Shown: positions 1 through 8,243 of the stretch, in pieces
Position numbering within the stretch: position 1 is the first letter of the stretch
Layout: the number at the start of each line of letters is the position of its first letter
DNA from: an uncultured Bacteroidales bacterium
GTDB lineage: Bacteria > Bacteroidota > Bacteroidia > Bacteroidales > UBA932
Length of the DNA: 64,000 nucleotides
Direction: 5' to 3'
NCBI GenBank assembly: GCA_946405435.1
Contig: CAMJHF010000011.1
Coordinates: forward strand, 1-64,000
Program-made: the position numbers and the translations under genes
The notes under the pieces: model-generated
What the model was told of the DNA's origin: nothing
What the model saw: the letters and a program-made list of their open reading frames with translations, nothing else
The model's database searches: none

Positions 1-755
1 CTGGCAAGGAATTGCAGCACCAGCTCTTTGACACACCCGCGTACGACAGCAGCGCCCGCCTCCTCTTCACCAACGGACTCTTCGCCTCGCTCGACCCACT
101 CGCAGAAAAGTATCCGGGCGTCAGCCCGTATGCCTACTGCGCCGGGAATCCGGTGAATCTAGTGGATCCGGAGGGGAAAGAGATTGGTGATAAAGAGACT
201 ATATTATTTGGACTACATCATCCTATTATTGCTCTAAAGGTTGGAAAAGTGTCCCATAACAAAACAAATATTAGCACAAACAGTACACGGTTTGCAGCCA
301 CAGGAGAAGTATTATATGGATCTCGGCCTAAAGAGCAAGAGGAAAGAGGAAGTGAGGCTGGCGCCTTTAGGCATACGCTTTGGCAAGCGACAATCACATC
401 AAGATACAATGCTAAAATCGCAAAGCAAATCGGGGATGCACATGAGATAGATCCCAAGAATGTGGATTTTAATAATTTGACTTATTCTTCAATTGACGAA
501 GCAGACAAATCCGTTGACTTAATGAATAATCAAATCGGAAGAGCTATTGGTGAATCTTTGGATCCCTCTTATGGAATGCTGTCAATAGCGTTGAAAGTGT
601 TATATTATTACAATGATAATGGCCTTTACACAGCAAGTCAAACTTCCGAAGGCACTTGGGTTATTAATAAAACCAAATTATCGGACGATAAAACAAAACA
701 ACTTACTTTATTGTTTCTTAATTTAGATAATAATGGATTCTCTATTTCAGAATAA
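1..755 (+). CDS. Rhs C-terminal end with DUF6973-like toxin tip (5' partial)
   Basis: The reading frame is open at the left window edge, so the large N-terminal part of this Rhs protein lies outside. The first ~55 residues are the conserved Rhs core end (DPLAEKYPG, SPYAYCAGNP, then DPEGK), the point where Rhs proteins switch to a variable toxin tip. The ~190-residue tip is AT-rich and carries EAGAFRHTLW followed by IGDAHE, a pattern I associate with DUF6973; its activity is unknown to me. The next gene starts inside the 3' end and encodes a lipoprotein, which suggests a toxin acting in the periplasm. This is the only one of the four core copies that could still be joined to a full Rhs gene. 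The core assignment is firm; the tip family is tentative. Confidence 0.85.
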   Translation, partial: GKELQHQLFDTPAYDSSARLLFTNGLFASLDPLAEKYPGVSPYAYCAGNPVNLVDPEGKEIGDKETILFGLHHPIIALKVGKVSHNKTNISTNSTRFAATGEVLYGSRPKEQEERGSEAGAFRHTLWQATITSRYNAKIAKQIGDAHEIDPKNVDFNNLTYSSIDEADKSVDLMNNQIGRAIGESLDPSYGMLSIALKVLYYYNDNGLYTASQTSEGTWVINKTKLSDDKTKQLTLLFLNLDNNGFSISE

Positions 756-1185
756 AACACAAATTTTTTTGATTGTTACGTGTGTTTTGATTAGTAGTTG
801 TCAAAGGAGTGTTTTTGTGGATACAATCACAAATAGTTCTTCATCAAAAGAATACTATGTTAATCTCTCTGACTTGCCTTTCTTTTGGAAGGATGCTTAC
901 CTTTTTGACGGTTATTATACAGATACTGAGATAGAAGAAACAATCGGAGCCCGTTTAAAGAAAAGTTCTGATTTAGCTTATTTTGTTGTTGTTTTCACTA
1001 ATAAAGGAAAGGTTGTGCATGAAGAATGCTGGTATTATTTACAAAACAAAAAACCTCTTCTGAGTATCTCGAGTCAAGAAGGCCAGAGAGAATACTTACA
1101 CATTATTAGAGAAAAACCTATTGTAAAAGTGGTGCGCTCGAAATTATCTTATAAGGATGATGACTTATTTTTGATAAGGCAATAA
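733..1185 (+). CDS. putative immunity lipoprotein for the first Rhs tip
   Basis: A 150-residue protein. The N-terminus has Lys8, a hydrophobic stretch and a lipobox ending LISSC, so it should be exported and lipidated. The ATG lies 23 bases inside the end of the Rhs tip, the usual arrangement for toxin-immunity pairs. I recognise no family. Function is inferred only from position and overlap; export fits protection against a toxin that acts in the envelope or is encountered there. Confidence 0.7.
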   Translation: MDSLFQNKTQIFLIVTCVLISSCQRSVFVDTITNSSSSKEYYVNLSDLPFFWKDAYLFDGYYTDTEIEETIGARLKKSSDLAYFVVVFTNKGKVVHEECWYYLQNKKPLLSISSQEGQREYLHIIREKPIVKVVRSKLSYKDDDLFLIRQ

Positions 1186-1208
1186 ATTGAACTATTTAGT
1201 ATTATGTT

Positions 1209-1255
1209 GAGAGAGGGCGTTTTCTTAGACTATACTAAGGAATACACCCTCTCTC
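1209..1255 (+). terminator. extended stem-loop after immunity gene 1
   Basis: GAGAGAGGG (1209-1217) pairs with CCCTCTCTC (1247-1255), and an inner TTTCTTAG (1221-1228) pairs with CTAAGGAA (1235-1242) with one wobble, around the loop ACTATA. It sits 24 bases after the immunity stop. There is no strong T tract, so it may be a terminator or an mRNA-stabilising hairpin. Rhs homology resumes about 35 bases further on. Confidence 0.5.
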
Positions 1256-1289
1256 TCATGCTTGCCCACTACTATCTTAGATAGTACCA

Positions 1290-2387
1290 GACAGCGATGA
1301 TTATCTGGACTACAGGTATCTTGCCGACGGCACCAAGGTGTCGGCCATAGGTTACGAAGACTATGGCTTCAAGTATGCCGGACCGTTCCGGTATCGTGTC
1401 GAGCTGGGTGACGCCTTCATTGAGAGCAGCGAGGCTGCAGGAGGGCGGATCTGGTGCTACGACGAAAACGACCCGGATACCCCTGCGCCCGAGACTCGAT
1501 ACTTCATCACCGACCATCTGGGAAGCACGAGAGTCGTGCTCAAAGGCGACGGAACACTCTCCATGAAGGCCGATTACCTGCCGTACGGCGGATTAATCTC
1601 CGGAAGTGGACTAAATGTCGCGGAAAATGACTATCTTTGGACTGGCAAGGAATTGCAGCACCAGCTCTTTGACACACCCGCGTACGACAGCAGCGCCCGC
1701 CTCCTCTTCACCAACGGACTCTTTGCCTCGCCCGACCCACTCGCAGAAAAGTATCCCGGAATAAGTCCGTATGCCTACTGCGCCGGGAATCCGGTATTGT
1801 TCCATGATCCTGATGGGATGGACAGACAGATAAAGACAACGCAAAATACAAAGGTCATTACAGCTACATTTTATGTTAATTATGCTAAATACAATGGTAT
1901 AAAAACATTTGATGCCATAAATAATGCCGCGATTTTTTTAAATAATATCAAGGGACTTGAGTATACTCAAGATGGAGAAACCTATTCAGTATCATTTGAT
2001 ATTACTGTTAAACATAGTTTTCGCCCCGATAAAGACGCAAATTATAAAGCGGGAGCAAATTACATAGTGATTGATGAATCTGTCGATTATCCTAAAGATG
2101 AAAATGGAAACTCTATTCTTGGACATGCCGATGGAGGGAAAAAAGTCACTATTCATAACAAGCAGTTAGGAGTAATGACTACAATTCTCCACGAAATGTT
2201 GCATTGTATGGGGGCGGCTCTTGAGAAAGGTCCTGATGGAAAGTTTGTTCATGAACCGACTGGATTAATGGCTGGAAGCGTGGAAAAACAAACACAAGAA
2301 ATAAGCCAACAGACTATTAATGATATAATTAACAAGGGATATGCATACTCGTGTTATTCAAATACTAATTCTGGTAATACTAAGTAG
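1290..2387 (+). CDS. orphan Rhs cassette B: core fragment plus HExxH metzincin-like toxin tip
   Basis: The frame opens at 1281 after a TAG, and Rhs homology begins near 1290, so the N-terminal YD-repeat part is missing. A core fragment of ~170 residues (LADGTKVSAIGYEDYG, TDHLGSTRVV, YLPYGG, DPLAEKYPG) is followed by an AT-rich tip of ~190 residues. The tip contains ILHEMLHCMGA, a zinc-protease HExxH motif, then FVHEPTGLMAG about 18 residues on, which could supply a third histidine and a Met turn as in metzincins. The only nearby start is a GTG at 1338, and I see no good promoter, so it is probably silent unless recombined onto the full-length core. A lipoprotein immunity gene overlaps its 3' end. 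Confidence 0.8.
   Translation, partial: DSDDYLDYRYLADGTKVSAIGYEDYGFKYAGPFRYRVELGDAFIESSEAAGGRIWCYDENDPDTPAPETRYFITDHLGSTRVVLKGDGTLSMKADYLPYGGLISGSGLNVAENDYLWTGKELQHQLFDTPAYDSSARLLFTNGLFASPDPLAEKYPGISPYAYCAGNPVLFHDPDGMDRQIKTTQNTKVITATFYVNYAKYNGIKTFDAINNAAIFLNNIKGLEYTQDGETYSVSFDITVKHSFRPDKDANYKAGANYIVIDESVDYPKDENGNSILGHADGGKKVTIHNKQLGVMTTILHEMLHCMGAALEKGPDGKFVHEPTGLMAGSVEKQTQEISQQTINDIINKGYAYSCYSNTNSGNTK
1313..1696 (+). repeat. Rhs core direct repeat, copy B
   Basis: By eye this stretch is identical to 5688-6071; the first difference is a C at 1697 against an A at 6072. Shorter, slightly diverged copies lie at 1-165 and 3760-4070. All four encode the same Rhs core and are all in direct orientation, so they can recombine. 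Confidence 0.85.
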
Positions 2388-3096
2388 TTGCCAAGAATCA
2401 TATATTGGGCCTGTTCACTACCTAAATGATTTTGAAGAGAATTGTTTGGGGACACGTTATTTCTTGGATACGATATCACTCAAAGATCCTGTATTAGCAG
2501 TTTACAATGATGCGTTGTATGTTATGCCCAAGTCATATTCTACCGAATTTGTTTCTAATCCAGTGTATCAAGAAGGGATTAAGTTGTTTTACATATTTCC
2601 GCACAATGTAAGACAATATATTCTTGATTTAACCAACACACCGGTTAACGAAACAGAATTCACTTCAAGGGCTGAATATCAATTATCTATGGGGAGTTCG
2701 TTATATAGCATTCATCATTTTACCACGGTCTTTGACAAGAGAGTTGATGAAGTAGAATTCTATCGTTTTGATCCTCTGCCAGCCAGGTTTCTTGTTGAAT
2801 TAGTATGGTATGATCCTGAACGGTTTATAAATAATCCTTATGGTCCAAACTTTATTACTTTAGTATCAGAAAACCATGATTCAACGGTTTATAGGACAAA
2901 ATTAGACTCACTTGAGTCTGTCCCTATAAAGCCCAAGATAGAGGGGGAAGCCCATTACATATTAACAGTTGAACCTTTGTACTCTAGAGAAACGATTAAT
3001 AATCACATTCTATCTAAAGAATGCTCTTCTACTAAAAGAAGAACAATGCTATATTCTAAAAGGTATGCTCGTAGATTCTGCTTCCCTGATTTGTAA
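2341..3096 (+). CDS. putative immunity lipoprotein for the metallopeptidase tip
   Basis: A 251-residue protein starting 47 bases inside the toxin frame. A short basic start, a hydrophobic run and ILVILSSC form a lipoprotein signal with the lipid Cys at about residue 17. The rest is soluble and charged; I recognise no family. Its position and overlap make it the expected immunity factor of the preceding HExxH tip, and lipidation suggests the protease is neutralised in the periplasm or at a membrane surface. Base composition is AT-rich like the tip and unlike the core. Confidence 0.7.
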   Translation: MHTRVIQILILVILSSCQESYIGPVHYLNDFEENCLGTRYFLDTISLKDPVLAVYNDALYVMPKSYSTEFVSNPVYQEGIKLFYIFPHNVRQYILDLTNTPVNETEFTSRAEYQLSMGSSLYSIHHFTTVFDKRVDEVEFYRFDPLPARFLVELVWYDPERFINNPYGPNFITLVSENHDSTVYRTKLDSLESVPIKPKIEGEAHYILTVEPLYSRETINNHILSKECSSTKRRTMLYSKRYARRFCFPDL

Positions 3097-3192
3097 GAAG
3101 TTTAACTACTTTTAATGCTTTAGGAAAGGCCCTCACTTTCTGTTTCGTACCTAAAACATCCTGTTTTACGTACGGCACGCTTCAATTGCTAC

Positions 3193-3229
3193 CCCCCGTA
3201 CCTAAAAACGCCCATTTCAGGTACGGGGG
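3193..3229 (+). terminator. rho-independent-type terminator after immunity gene 2
   Basis: CCCCCGTACCT (3193-3203) and AGGTACGGGGG (3219-3229) form a perfect 11-bp stem with a 15-base loop, followed by TTCTTT. It lies about 95 bases after the immunity stop. Confidence 0.75.
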
Positions 3230-3247
3230 TTCTTTCGTATCGCTCTC

Positions 3248-3303
3248 ATGCGACGTGACGGGCTCTCCGCCCTTGGCATCTCATACAACTGTCTGGACCT
3301 TCA
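3248..3303 (+). pseudogene. short Rhs YD-repeat remnant
   Basis: The frame from ATG 3248 reads MRRDGLSALGISYNCLDL and then runs to a TAG. The DGLSALGISYNCLDL part resembles the segment between YD repeats in Bacteroidota Rhs proteins. No flanking Rhs sequence remains, so this is a scar of an older cassette. Confidence 0.6.
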
Positions 3304-3563
3304 AGCAAAAATAACATAGGGATTGTCGTTTAATGTTTTCGTTTTGAGTTGAGCAGAAGCCATCCCTTTCTGCTGCCGCATCGAACTCGTCGTTTTTATT
3401 GTTGGGTAAAAAAACTCTTTATCTCTTGCGTAAGCAGTAGTAATTATCTATATTTATAATACCTGTCAAGAGTTAGTAATTCACCCATAAGTTTCTGCCG
3501 CGGACCCACAGGGGTCCGGGAGAATTGTCACCTTAAACAGTAACCTAACAGTTGTAAAACGCT

Positions 3564-3770
3564 ATGAGTATTCCATCTTATAAAGAACATATGATTGCCT
3601 CCGCAGTGTGGTTTCACCTGGAACGCGGAGTGGACATATCAGACATTGTACGCTACTTTCATCCGGAGTTTGAATTCCCGGACACGCTTTATCTTTTTCA
3701 TCCCAAAGATGCCGTTGACGAGAAGGTTCGGAGGGCTATCCGAATGACCGTTGTGCCTTGTGCCAGAAAC
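3564..3770 (+). pseudogene. unknown gene truncated by an Rhs core fragment
   Basis: An ATG at 3564 opens a frame of ~65 sensible residues (MSIPSYKEHM, then LERGVDISDIVRYFHPEF). At about 3760 the DNA switches to Rhs core sequence in another frame, and the original frame continues only as out-of-frame Rhs to 3905. I do not recognise the family. The sharp junction suggests that the 3' end of an unrelated gene was replaced when the Rhs cassette arrived. Confidence 0.5.
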
Positions 3771-4695
3771 ACGCTACTTCATCACCGACCATCTGGGAAG
3801 CACGAGAGTAGTGCTGAAAGGCGACGGAACTCTCTCCATGAAGGCCGATTACCTGCCGTACGGCGGATTAATCTCCGGAAGTGGACTAAATGTCGCGGAA
3901 AATGACTATCTTTGGACTGGCAAGGAATTGCAGCACCAGCTCTTTGACACACCCGCGTACGACAGCAGCGCCCGCCTCCTCTTCACCAACGGACTCTTCG
4001 CCTCGCTCGACCCACTCGCAGAAAAGTATCCCGGAATAAGTCCGTATGCCTATTGCGCCGGGAATCCGATATCCCGCATCGACAAAAGTGGCAACTGTTT
4101 TGAAACAGCCTTTGACGTTGTCAGCCTCGTGGCTGATGTTCACAGCTTTGTTTCAAACATTAAAGAAGGGAATGTCGGCGGTGCCATCGTTGATGGAATA
4201 GGAACAGTTTTCGATGCCGCCGCGGTCTTTCTGCCTATTGTCCCTGCCGTTGCCGGCCATTCTATCAAAGCCATTCGCGCCCTCGACAAGGGCACCGATG
4301 CTTTGAAAGCAGCTGATAGAGTTGTCGATGGAGCAAAGGCGGCGGATAGGACTGGCGATGTTTCGAAGGCAACCGGAAAAACCGCGAAAACCGTGGAGAC
4401 ATCCCGTGCAGCAAGAAGGGAAGCCATGCGGGAATCTGGAATACCAACTAGTCAGCAACCAGCATCGCAGTTTAAAACGAAATCTGGGTATGTGTATAAT
4501 TATGATGCTCCTACTAGTAGCAATTCAAAAAACTTCAAATCAGTACAACAACAGACACTTGATAGAAGTCACCCTAATGCTCCACATTGGGAAGCCGGTA
4601 ACGTTAAAATGCAAGATGGAAAAGTAAAGTACAATAGTGATGGCGTACCCTCTTTATATAATGAAGGGAAAGCAAAAGTATATTATAGAAGATGA
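3751..4695 (+). CDS. orphan Rhs cassette C: core fragment, pre-toxin linker and nuclease-type tip
   Basis: The core fragment begins at PETRYFITDHLGSTRVV (from ~3760) and runs to SPYAYCAGNP. A ~90-residue hydrophobic, Ala/Lys-rich linker follows, also found in cassette D (NVGGAIVDGIG; ALDKGTDALKAADR). The last ~100 residues contain SGIPTSQQPASQ, then QQQTLDRSHPNAPHWEAG, a signature I have seen in predicted polymorphic toxin nuclease tips (possibly the bacterial toxin 24 family; uncertain). There is no true start: only weak TTG/GTG codons at the junction. It is probably a silent cassette. It overlaps the next gene by ATGA. Confidence 0.75.
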   Translation: MCLVPETRYFITDHLGSTRVVLKGDGTLSMKADYLPYGGLISGSGLNVAENDYLWTGKELQHQLFDTPAYDSSARLLFTNGLFASLDPLAEKYPGISPYAYCAGNPISRIDKSGNCFETAFDVVSLVADVHSFVSNIKEGNVGGAIVDGIGTVFDAAAVFLPIVPAVAGHSIKAIRALDKGTDALKAADRVVDGAKAADRTGDVSKATGKTAKTVETSRAARREAMRESGIPTSQQPASQFKTKSGYVYNYDAPTSSNSKNFKSVQQQTLDRSHPNAPHWEAGNVKMQDGKVKYNSDGVPSLYNEGKAKVYYRR

Positions 4696-5201
4696 TAAAT
4701 CCAGAGAATGAATACAAATGGTTACGACTAAAAAGCCGCCATTGTGAACAACATATTCTTTCTGAGTATGGAAAGTATCTACTGATTCCAACTGAGAGTG
4801 AGTGTTTACTTTCTTTTGAAGAAACAAAGAGTATTGTCTCTTCTGAATTCGATACAATCCCTGCCCCATGGTTTGTCTCAACAGTCTTATTTAAAGATAT
4901 TTGGAAAATCAAAGAGTTCATAATACGATACGTTGAATTTAAAGAAGAACCATACTATTTAAGCTCAATAGATGGGGAATGCTCATTAAGAAAGTACCGT
5001 ATTCCAAACTTGGCGGTATTAAACCTTGATTTCCCCTTTAACACTGGAGACGGTTTATTGTTTTTATCTTCATATAATAAGAAAGAGCAGATTGTTCTAA
5101 ATTGGTATGAATTAAATAATACTTTCTATATGGATTTAGAACTCTCTAACTCAAATAGAAAGAAATGGCCACTATACTACAGAAAAGGACATATTGGATA
5201 A
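4692..5201 (+). CDS. putative cytosolic immunity protein of cassette C
   Basis: A 169-residue protein with no signal peptide or membrane segment, rich in aromatic and acidic residues. Its ATG overlaps the toxin stop by 4 bases, giving translational coupling. Lack of export fits a toxin with a cytosolic nucleic-acid target. The first ~20 codons recur in a decayed second copy at 8165-8230 (MINPDYEYKWLKLKS against MINPENEYKWLRLKS), so the same pair once stood at two places in the array. I recognise no family. Confidence 0.7.
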   Translation: MINPENEYKWLRLKSRHCEQHILSEYGKYLLIPTESECLLSFEETKSIVSSEFDTIPAPWFVSTVLFKDIWKIKEFIIRYVEFKEEPYYLSSIDGECSLRKYRIPNLAVLNLDFPFNTGDGLLFLSSYNKKEQIVLNWYELNNTFYMDLELSNSNRKKWPLYYRKGHIG

Positions 5202-5258
5202 ATACAATGTGTCATATCTTCTAATTAGGAAAGAGTTCGTCTTTAATCTATTTTAAGG

Positions 5259-5293
5259 CAAACCTTTGAGAGAGAATATTTCTCAGAGGTTTG
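5259..5293 (+). terminator. terminator after immunity gene of cassette C
   Basis: CAAACCTTTGAGA (5259-5271) pairs with TCTCAGAGGTTTG (5281-5293) with one G-T wobble, followed directly by TTTTT. Rhs core sequence restarts about 20 bases later, so the hairpin marks the right end of the toxin-immunity cassette. Confidence 0.8.
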
Positions 5294-5313
5294 TTTTTCT
5301 TCATTTCTCCTCG

Positions 5314-6798
5314 TGGCAGTGGCAGCACGGAGGCATGCCCCTCAACGCCTGGGCCCTTTCATACGACAGCCTGGGGCGACTATCAGCTTCCAGCCACTAT
5401 TCAGGAAAGGTCCCCGACAACATGTATTCCGAGGCGTTCTCGTACGACAGAAACTCGAACATCGTATCGCATTCGATCTACAGTGGAGGCAGCACGCCGG
5501 AAGTGACGTCATTCACCCTTGTCGGCAACCAGCGCTATGACTATGACTACGACAACAACGGCAACCTTACCTGCATGCACGACCTCATCACTCCAGAGAG
5601 TTATGAGGACTACAGTTCTACGCTTTCCTACAACCTCCTCAACCTGCCGCTGCATTTGACGACAGACGGCGACGACTACATCGACTTCAGGTATCTTGCC
5701 GACGGCACCAAGGTGTCGGCCATAGGTTACGAAGACTATGGCTTCAAGTATGCCGGACCGTTCCGGTATCGTGTCGAGCTGGGTGACGCCTTCATTGAGA
5801 GCAGCGAGGCTGCAGGAGGGCGGATCTGGTGCTACGACGAAAACGACCCGGATACCCCTGCGCCCGAGACTCGATACTTCATCACCGACCATCTGGGAAG
5901 CACGAGAGTCGTGCTCAAAGGCGACGGAACACTCTCCATGAAGGCCGATTACCTGCCGTACGGCGGATTAATCTCCGGAAGTGGACTAAATGTCGCGGAA
6001 AATGACTATCTTTGGACTGGCAAGGAATTGCAGCACCAGCTCTTTGACACACCCGCGTACGACAGCAGCGCACGCCTCCTTTTCACCAACGGACTCTTCG
6101 CCTCGCTCGACCCTCTCGCCGAAAAGTATCCCGGCATCAGCCCCTATGCCTATTGCGCCGGGAAGCCCGTGAACAGGATTGATCCTAATGGGAATATTTG
6201 GGAAACGGCCATTGACGTCGCCAGCCTGGTTACCGGTGTTAAGAGTTTTGTCTCAAATGTAAAAGAAGGGAATATAGGAGGAGCGATAGTTGACGGAATA
6301 GGAATCGCATTGGATGCGGTTGCTGTAGTCACTCCGTTTGCCCCAGGAGTAGCCAGCGCAAGCATTTCCGCGCTTCGTGCTGTCGATAAAGGTGCAGATG
6401 CTATCAAGGCTGCCGACAAGGTAACTGATACAGCGAAGGCTGTTGATTAAGTTGGTGAAGCATCAAAAGCAAATCGATTACAGAAACTCAATGAGTCAGC
6501 TAAAACTGGTCAAGAGGCTCATCGGCAAATAGAGAAAGAGTTAGTGGATAATTATGGTGCTCGTAAAGAAGTAAGTATAACATTAAACGATGGAACCAAA
6601 GTCCGAAAAGACGCACAAATGCCTGATGGTACATTTGTTATAATAAAGCCCGACACGCCATCGGGTCATATCGCAACTGCCAAGCGAGAAAAGATGGTGC
6701 AAGATAGTGGTTATAAAACTAAAATAATATATTACGATCCTTCAAATCCTGCGTATAGGCCAGGCTCCTCCTCATACATTGGTCCACAGAAAAGATAG
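5314..6798 (+). pseudogene. Rhs cassette D: longest core copy, tip separated by an in-frame TAA
   Basis: From 5314 the frame reads Rhs sequence (WQWQHGGMPLNAWALSYD, YDYDNNGNLT, TDHLGSTRVV, SPYAYCAGKP), without the N-terminal part. The linker resembles that of cassette C (GAIVDGIG; ALRAVDKGADAIKAADK). A TAA at 6448-6450 stops translation in the linker, and the same frame then stays open to 6798. The post-stop tip has EAHRQIEKEL, GTKVRKDAQMPDGTFVIIKP and AKREKMVQDSGYKTKIIYYD; the KD...D..FVIIK order could be a PD-(D/E)XK-like nuclease, but that is a guess. AAA to TAA is a one-base change, so this looks like a recent nonsense mutation. The next genes are immunity-type. Confidence 0.75.
5688..6071 (+). 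repeat. Rhs core direct repeat, copy D
   Basis: Apparently identical to 1313-1696 over about 384 bases, including third codon positions, while sequence before and after differs. This points to recent duplication or gene conversion between cassettes. Confidence 0.85.
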
Positions 6799-6822
6799 TA
6801 TTTTAATCCCTATAGTGTAAGT

Positions 6823-7497
6823 ATGAAGCTAAACAAAAGAGACTTGATAAAAGCGCTGCGTCCCGGTTTTGAAGCAATGGGATATCATTACTTCAAAGAC
6901 AGTATTTCGGGGGCTCAAGGTTTGTTTGGAAAGAAGATCGCAAAAGATTTGTATTTACAGGCAGCCCTCACTATCCATCGTTTTTATGACGATCAGTTTA
7001 CTGTTGACCTTTGCTTTACTAATACAACAGGTATATATCATTCAGGGTTAGACATACCTGATTGTAGTGATATAAGACCCTGTCAACTATTATCAGTCGA
7101 AGAAAGGATTAAATACTATCATTGTGATAAAAATGATTGCTGGTGGTCTTTATATGGCAGTGAAGATATCCGTTCAGTTGTTGTTGAAGTGTTATCTATA
7201 GTTGAACCACGTTTAGTTAACAATTCTGATCTTCTTAGAAGAATAAGAGAAAGTATCCACCTTCAAACAGAAGAATTATTAGAAAAATGGATAATAGATA
7301 ATTATACTCAAAAACGATTCCTTAGTAATCTTAAATATACACCGGACAGGCCATTGGATGATATACCCTTGGATTGGTTTCGGGCATCTGAAACTATTCT
7401 TCTGTTTTTATTCAATGAAACTGCGTTTCCGAAGGTTCGCTGCCTTGCGTCTGACAGTTTCCGAAGGTATACATTGGACTCGATGTATGGAGAATAA
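6823..7497 (+). CDS. putative immunity protein D1
   Basis: A 224-residue soluble protein with no signal peptide. It is paralogous to the next gene: MKLNKRDLIKALRPGFEAMG against MKLKRQAIVNIITPVVERLG, both followed by YHY, later a GLDIP motif, an LEKW(I/V)I segment and a YTP motif before the end. Starting 24 bases after the cassette D tip, it is the likely immunity factor of that tip. I do not recognise the family, although the overall look resembles small DUF4304-type immunity proteins. AT-rich. Confidence 0.65.
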   Translation: MKLNKRDLIKALRPGFEAMGYHYFKDSISGAQGLFGKKIAKDLYLQAALTIHRFYDDQFTVDLCFTNTTGIYHSGLDIPDCSDIRPCQLLSVEERIKYYHCDKNDCWWSLYGSEDIRSVVVEVLSIVEPRLVNNSDLLRRIRESIHLQTEELLEKWIIDNYTQKRFLSNLKYTPDRPLDDIPLDWFRASETILLFLFNETAFPKVRCLASDSFRRYTLDSMYGE

Positions 7498-7512
7498 TGT
7501 AATTTAGTGATT

Positions 7513-8139
7513 ATGAAATTGAAACGCCAAGCAATAGTAAACATCATAACCCCGGTTGTTGAAAGATTGGGCTACCATTATATGGAAGACATTTCTGGAA
7601 ATACACCTATCGTTTTCGCCAAAAAGAGCAAAGATGATTTATACTTCTTTATACTGGTTGGTGGTGTTTCATCCGTTAATGGGTCTTTTTCGATAGAGTT
7701 AATCCTGTCTCCATCTACAAACGCAGGACTCAAAGGACTGGATATTCCGGGTAACAACATTTGTCAGTTCCCTAAATCTTTTTGGACAGCAGAGATGTTG
7801 TCAGAGGATTCAACTTTGACCGAAAGCCTTACTCACAAAGAAAATGAAATGCTGAACGACGAGACGTTGATTGAAGAGTTGAAAAAGAGTAAGAAATTGC
7901 TATTGGAGGTTCAGTTGGAGAAATGGGTGATATCCTGGTATCAAGAAAAAGATGAATCTCAATTACCCCTGTTGAGTTTTATTCGGTATACGCCAAAGGA
8001 ATCGGCTGGAAGCATTGAACTAAAGTGGTATGTTGTGGCAGAAGTCGTTCTTAGAGTTACGTGGATGCCAATAGATAAAGATAGGGTGTATTCACTTGCT
8101 ACTCAAGCTTATTGGAGGCATTGTTTGGAGTCCACGTAG
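7513..8139 (+). CDS. putative immunity protein D2, paralogue of D1
   Basis: A 208-residue soluble protein. I chose ATG 7513 over GTG 7507 because MKLKRQAIV then lines up with the N-terminus of the preceding paralogue. Shared blocks are GYHY near residue 22, GLDIPG in the middle and LEKWVISWY near residue 140. Tandem immunity paralogues commonly arise when a bacterium stacks protection against toxin variants. The spacing of 15 bases from the upstream gene indicates co-transcription. No catalytic motif is visible. Confidence 0.65.
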   Translation: MKLKRQAIVNIITPVVERLGYHYMEDISGNTPIVFAKKSKDDLYFFILVGGVSSVNGSFSIELILSPSTNAGLKGLDIPGNNICQFPKSFWTAEMLSEDSTLTESLTHKENEMLNDETLIEELKKSKKLLLEVQLEKWVISWYQEKDESQLPLLSFIRYTPKESAGSIELKWYVVAEVVLRVTWMPIDKDRVYSLATQAYWRHCLEST

Positions 8140-8164
8140 TGGCTGAATAACAATATGATAGAAG

Positions 8165-8230
8165 ATGATAAATCCAGATTATGAATACAAATGGTTAAAA
8201 CTAAAAAGTTGCCATAGTGAACAACAGATT
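8165..8230 (+). pseudogene. remnant of a second copy of the cassette C immunity gene
   Basis: The DNA around the start (AGAAGATGATAAATCCAGA) and the next ~65 bases match 4687-4757 with few changes; both read MINP..EYKWL.LKS and then SEQQIL or CEQHIL. The homology ends where a REP-like palindrome begins at about 8232. Confidence 0.8.
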
Positions 8231-8243
8231 CTTCACTTCGTTC

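Larger units (their letters stand above)
3097..3563. other. gap with a terminator and an Rhs remnant
   Basis: No intact gene is visible. The gap holds a strong hairpin (3193-3229) and a short frame at 3248-3303 that still reads RRDGLSALGISYNCLDL, typical of the Rhs YD-repeat region of Bacteroidota but out of context. The remainder (3304-3563) is AT-rich and I see nothing in it apart from GGACCC/GGGTCC around 3504-3518. Confidence 0.6.

Noticed and set aside
1..8230. Rhs core repeats as an insertion sequence or transposon
   Set aside because: No transposase or terminal inverted repeats; the repeats are coding and in frame with Rhs tips.
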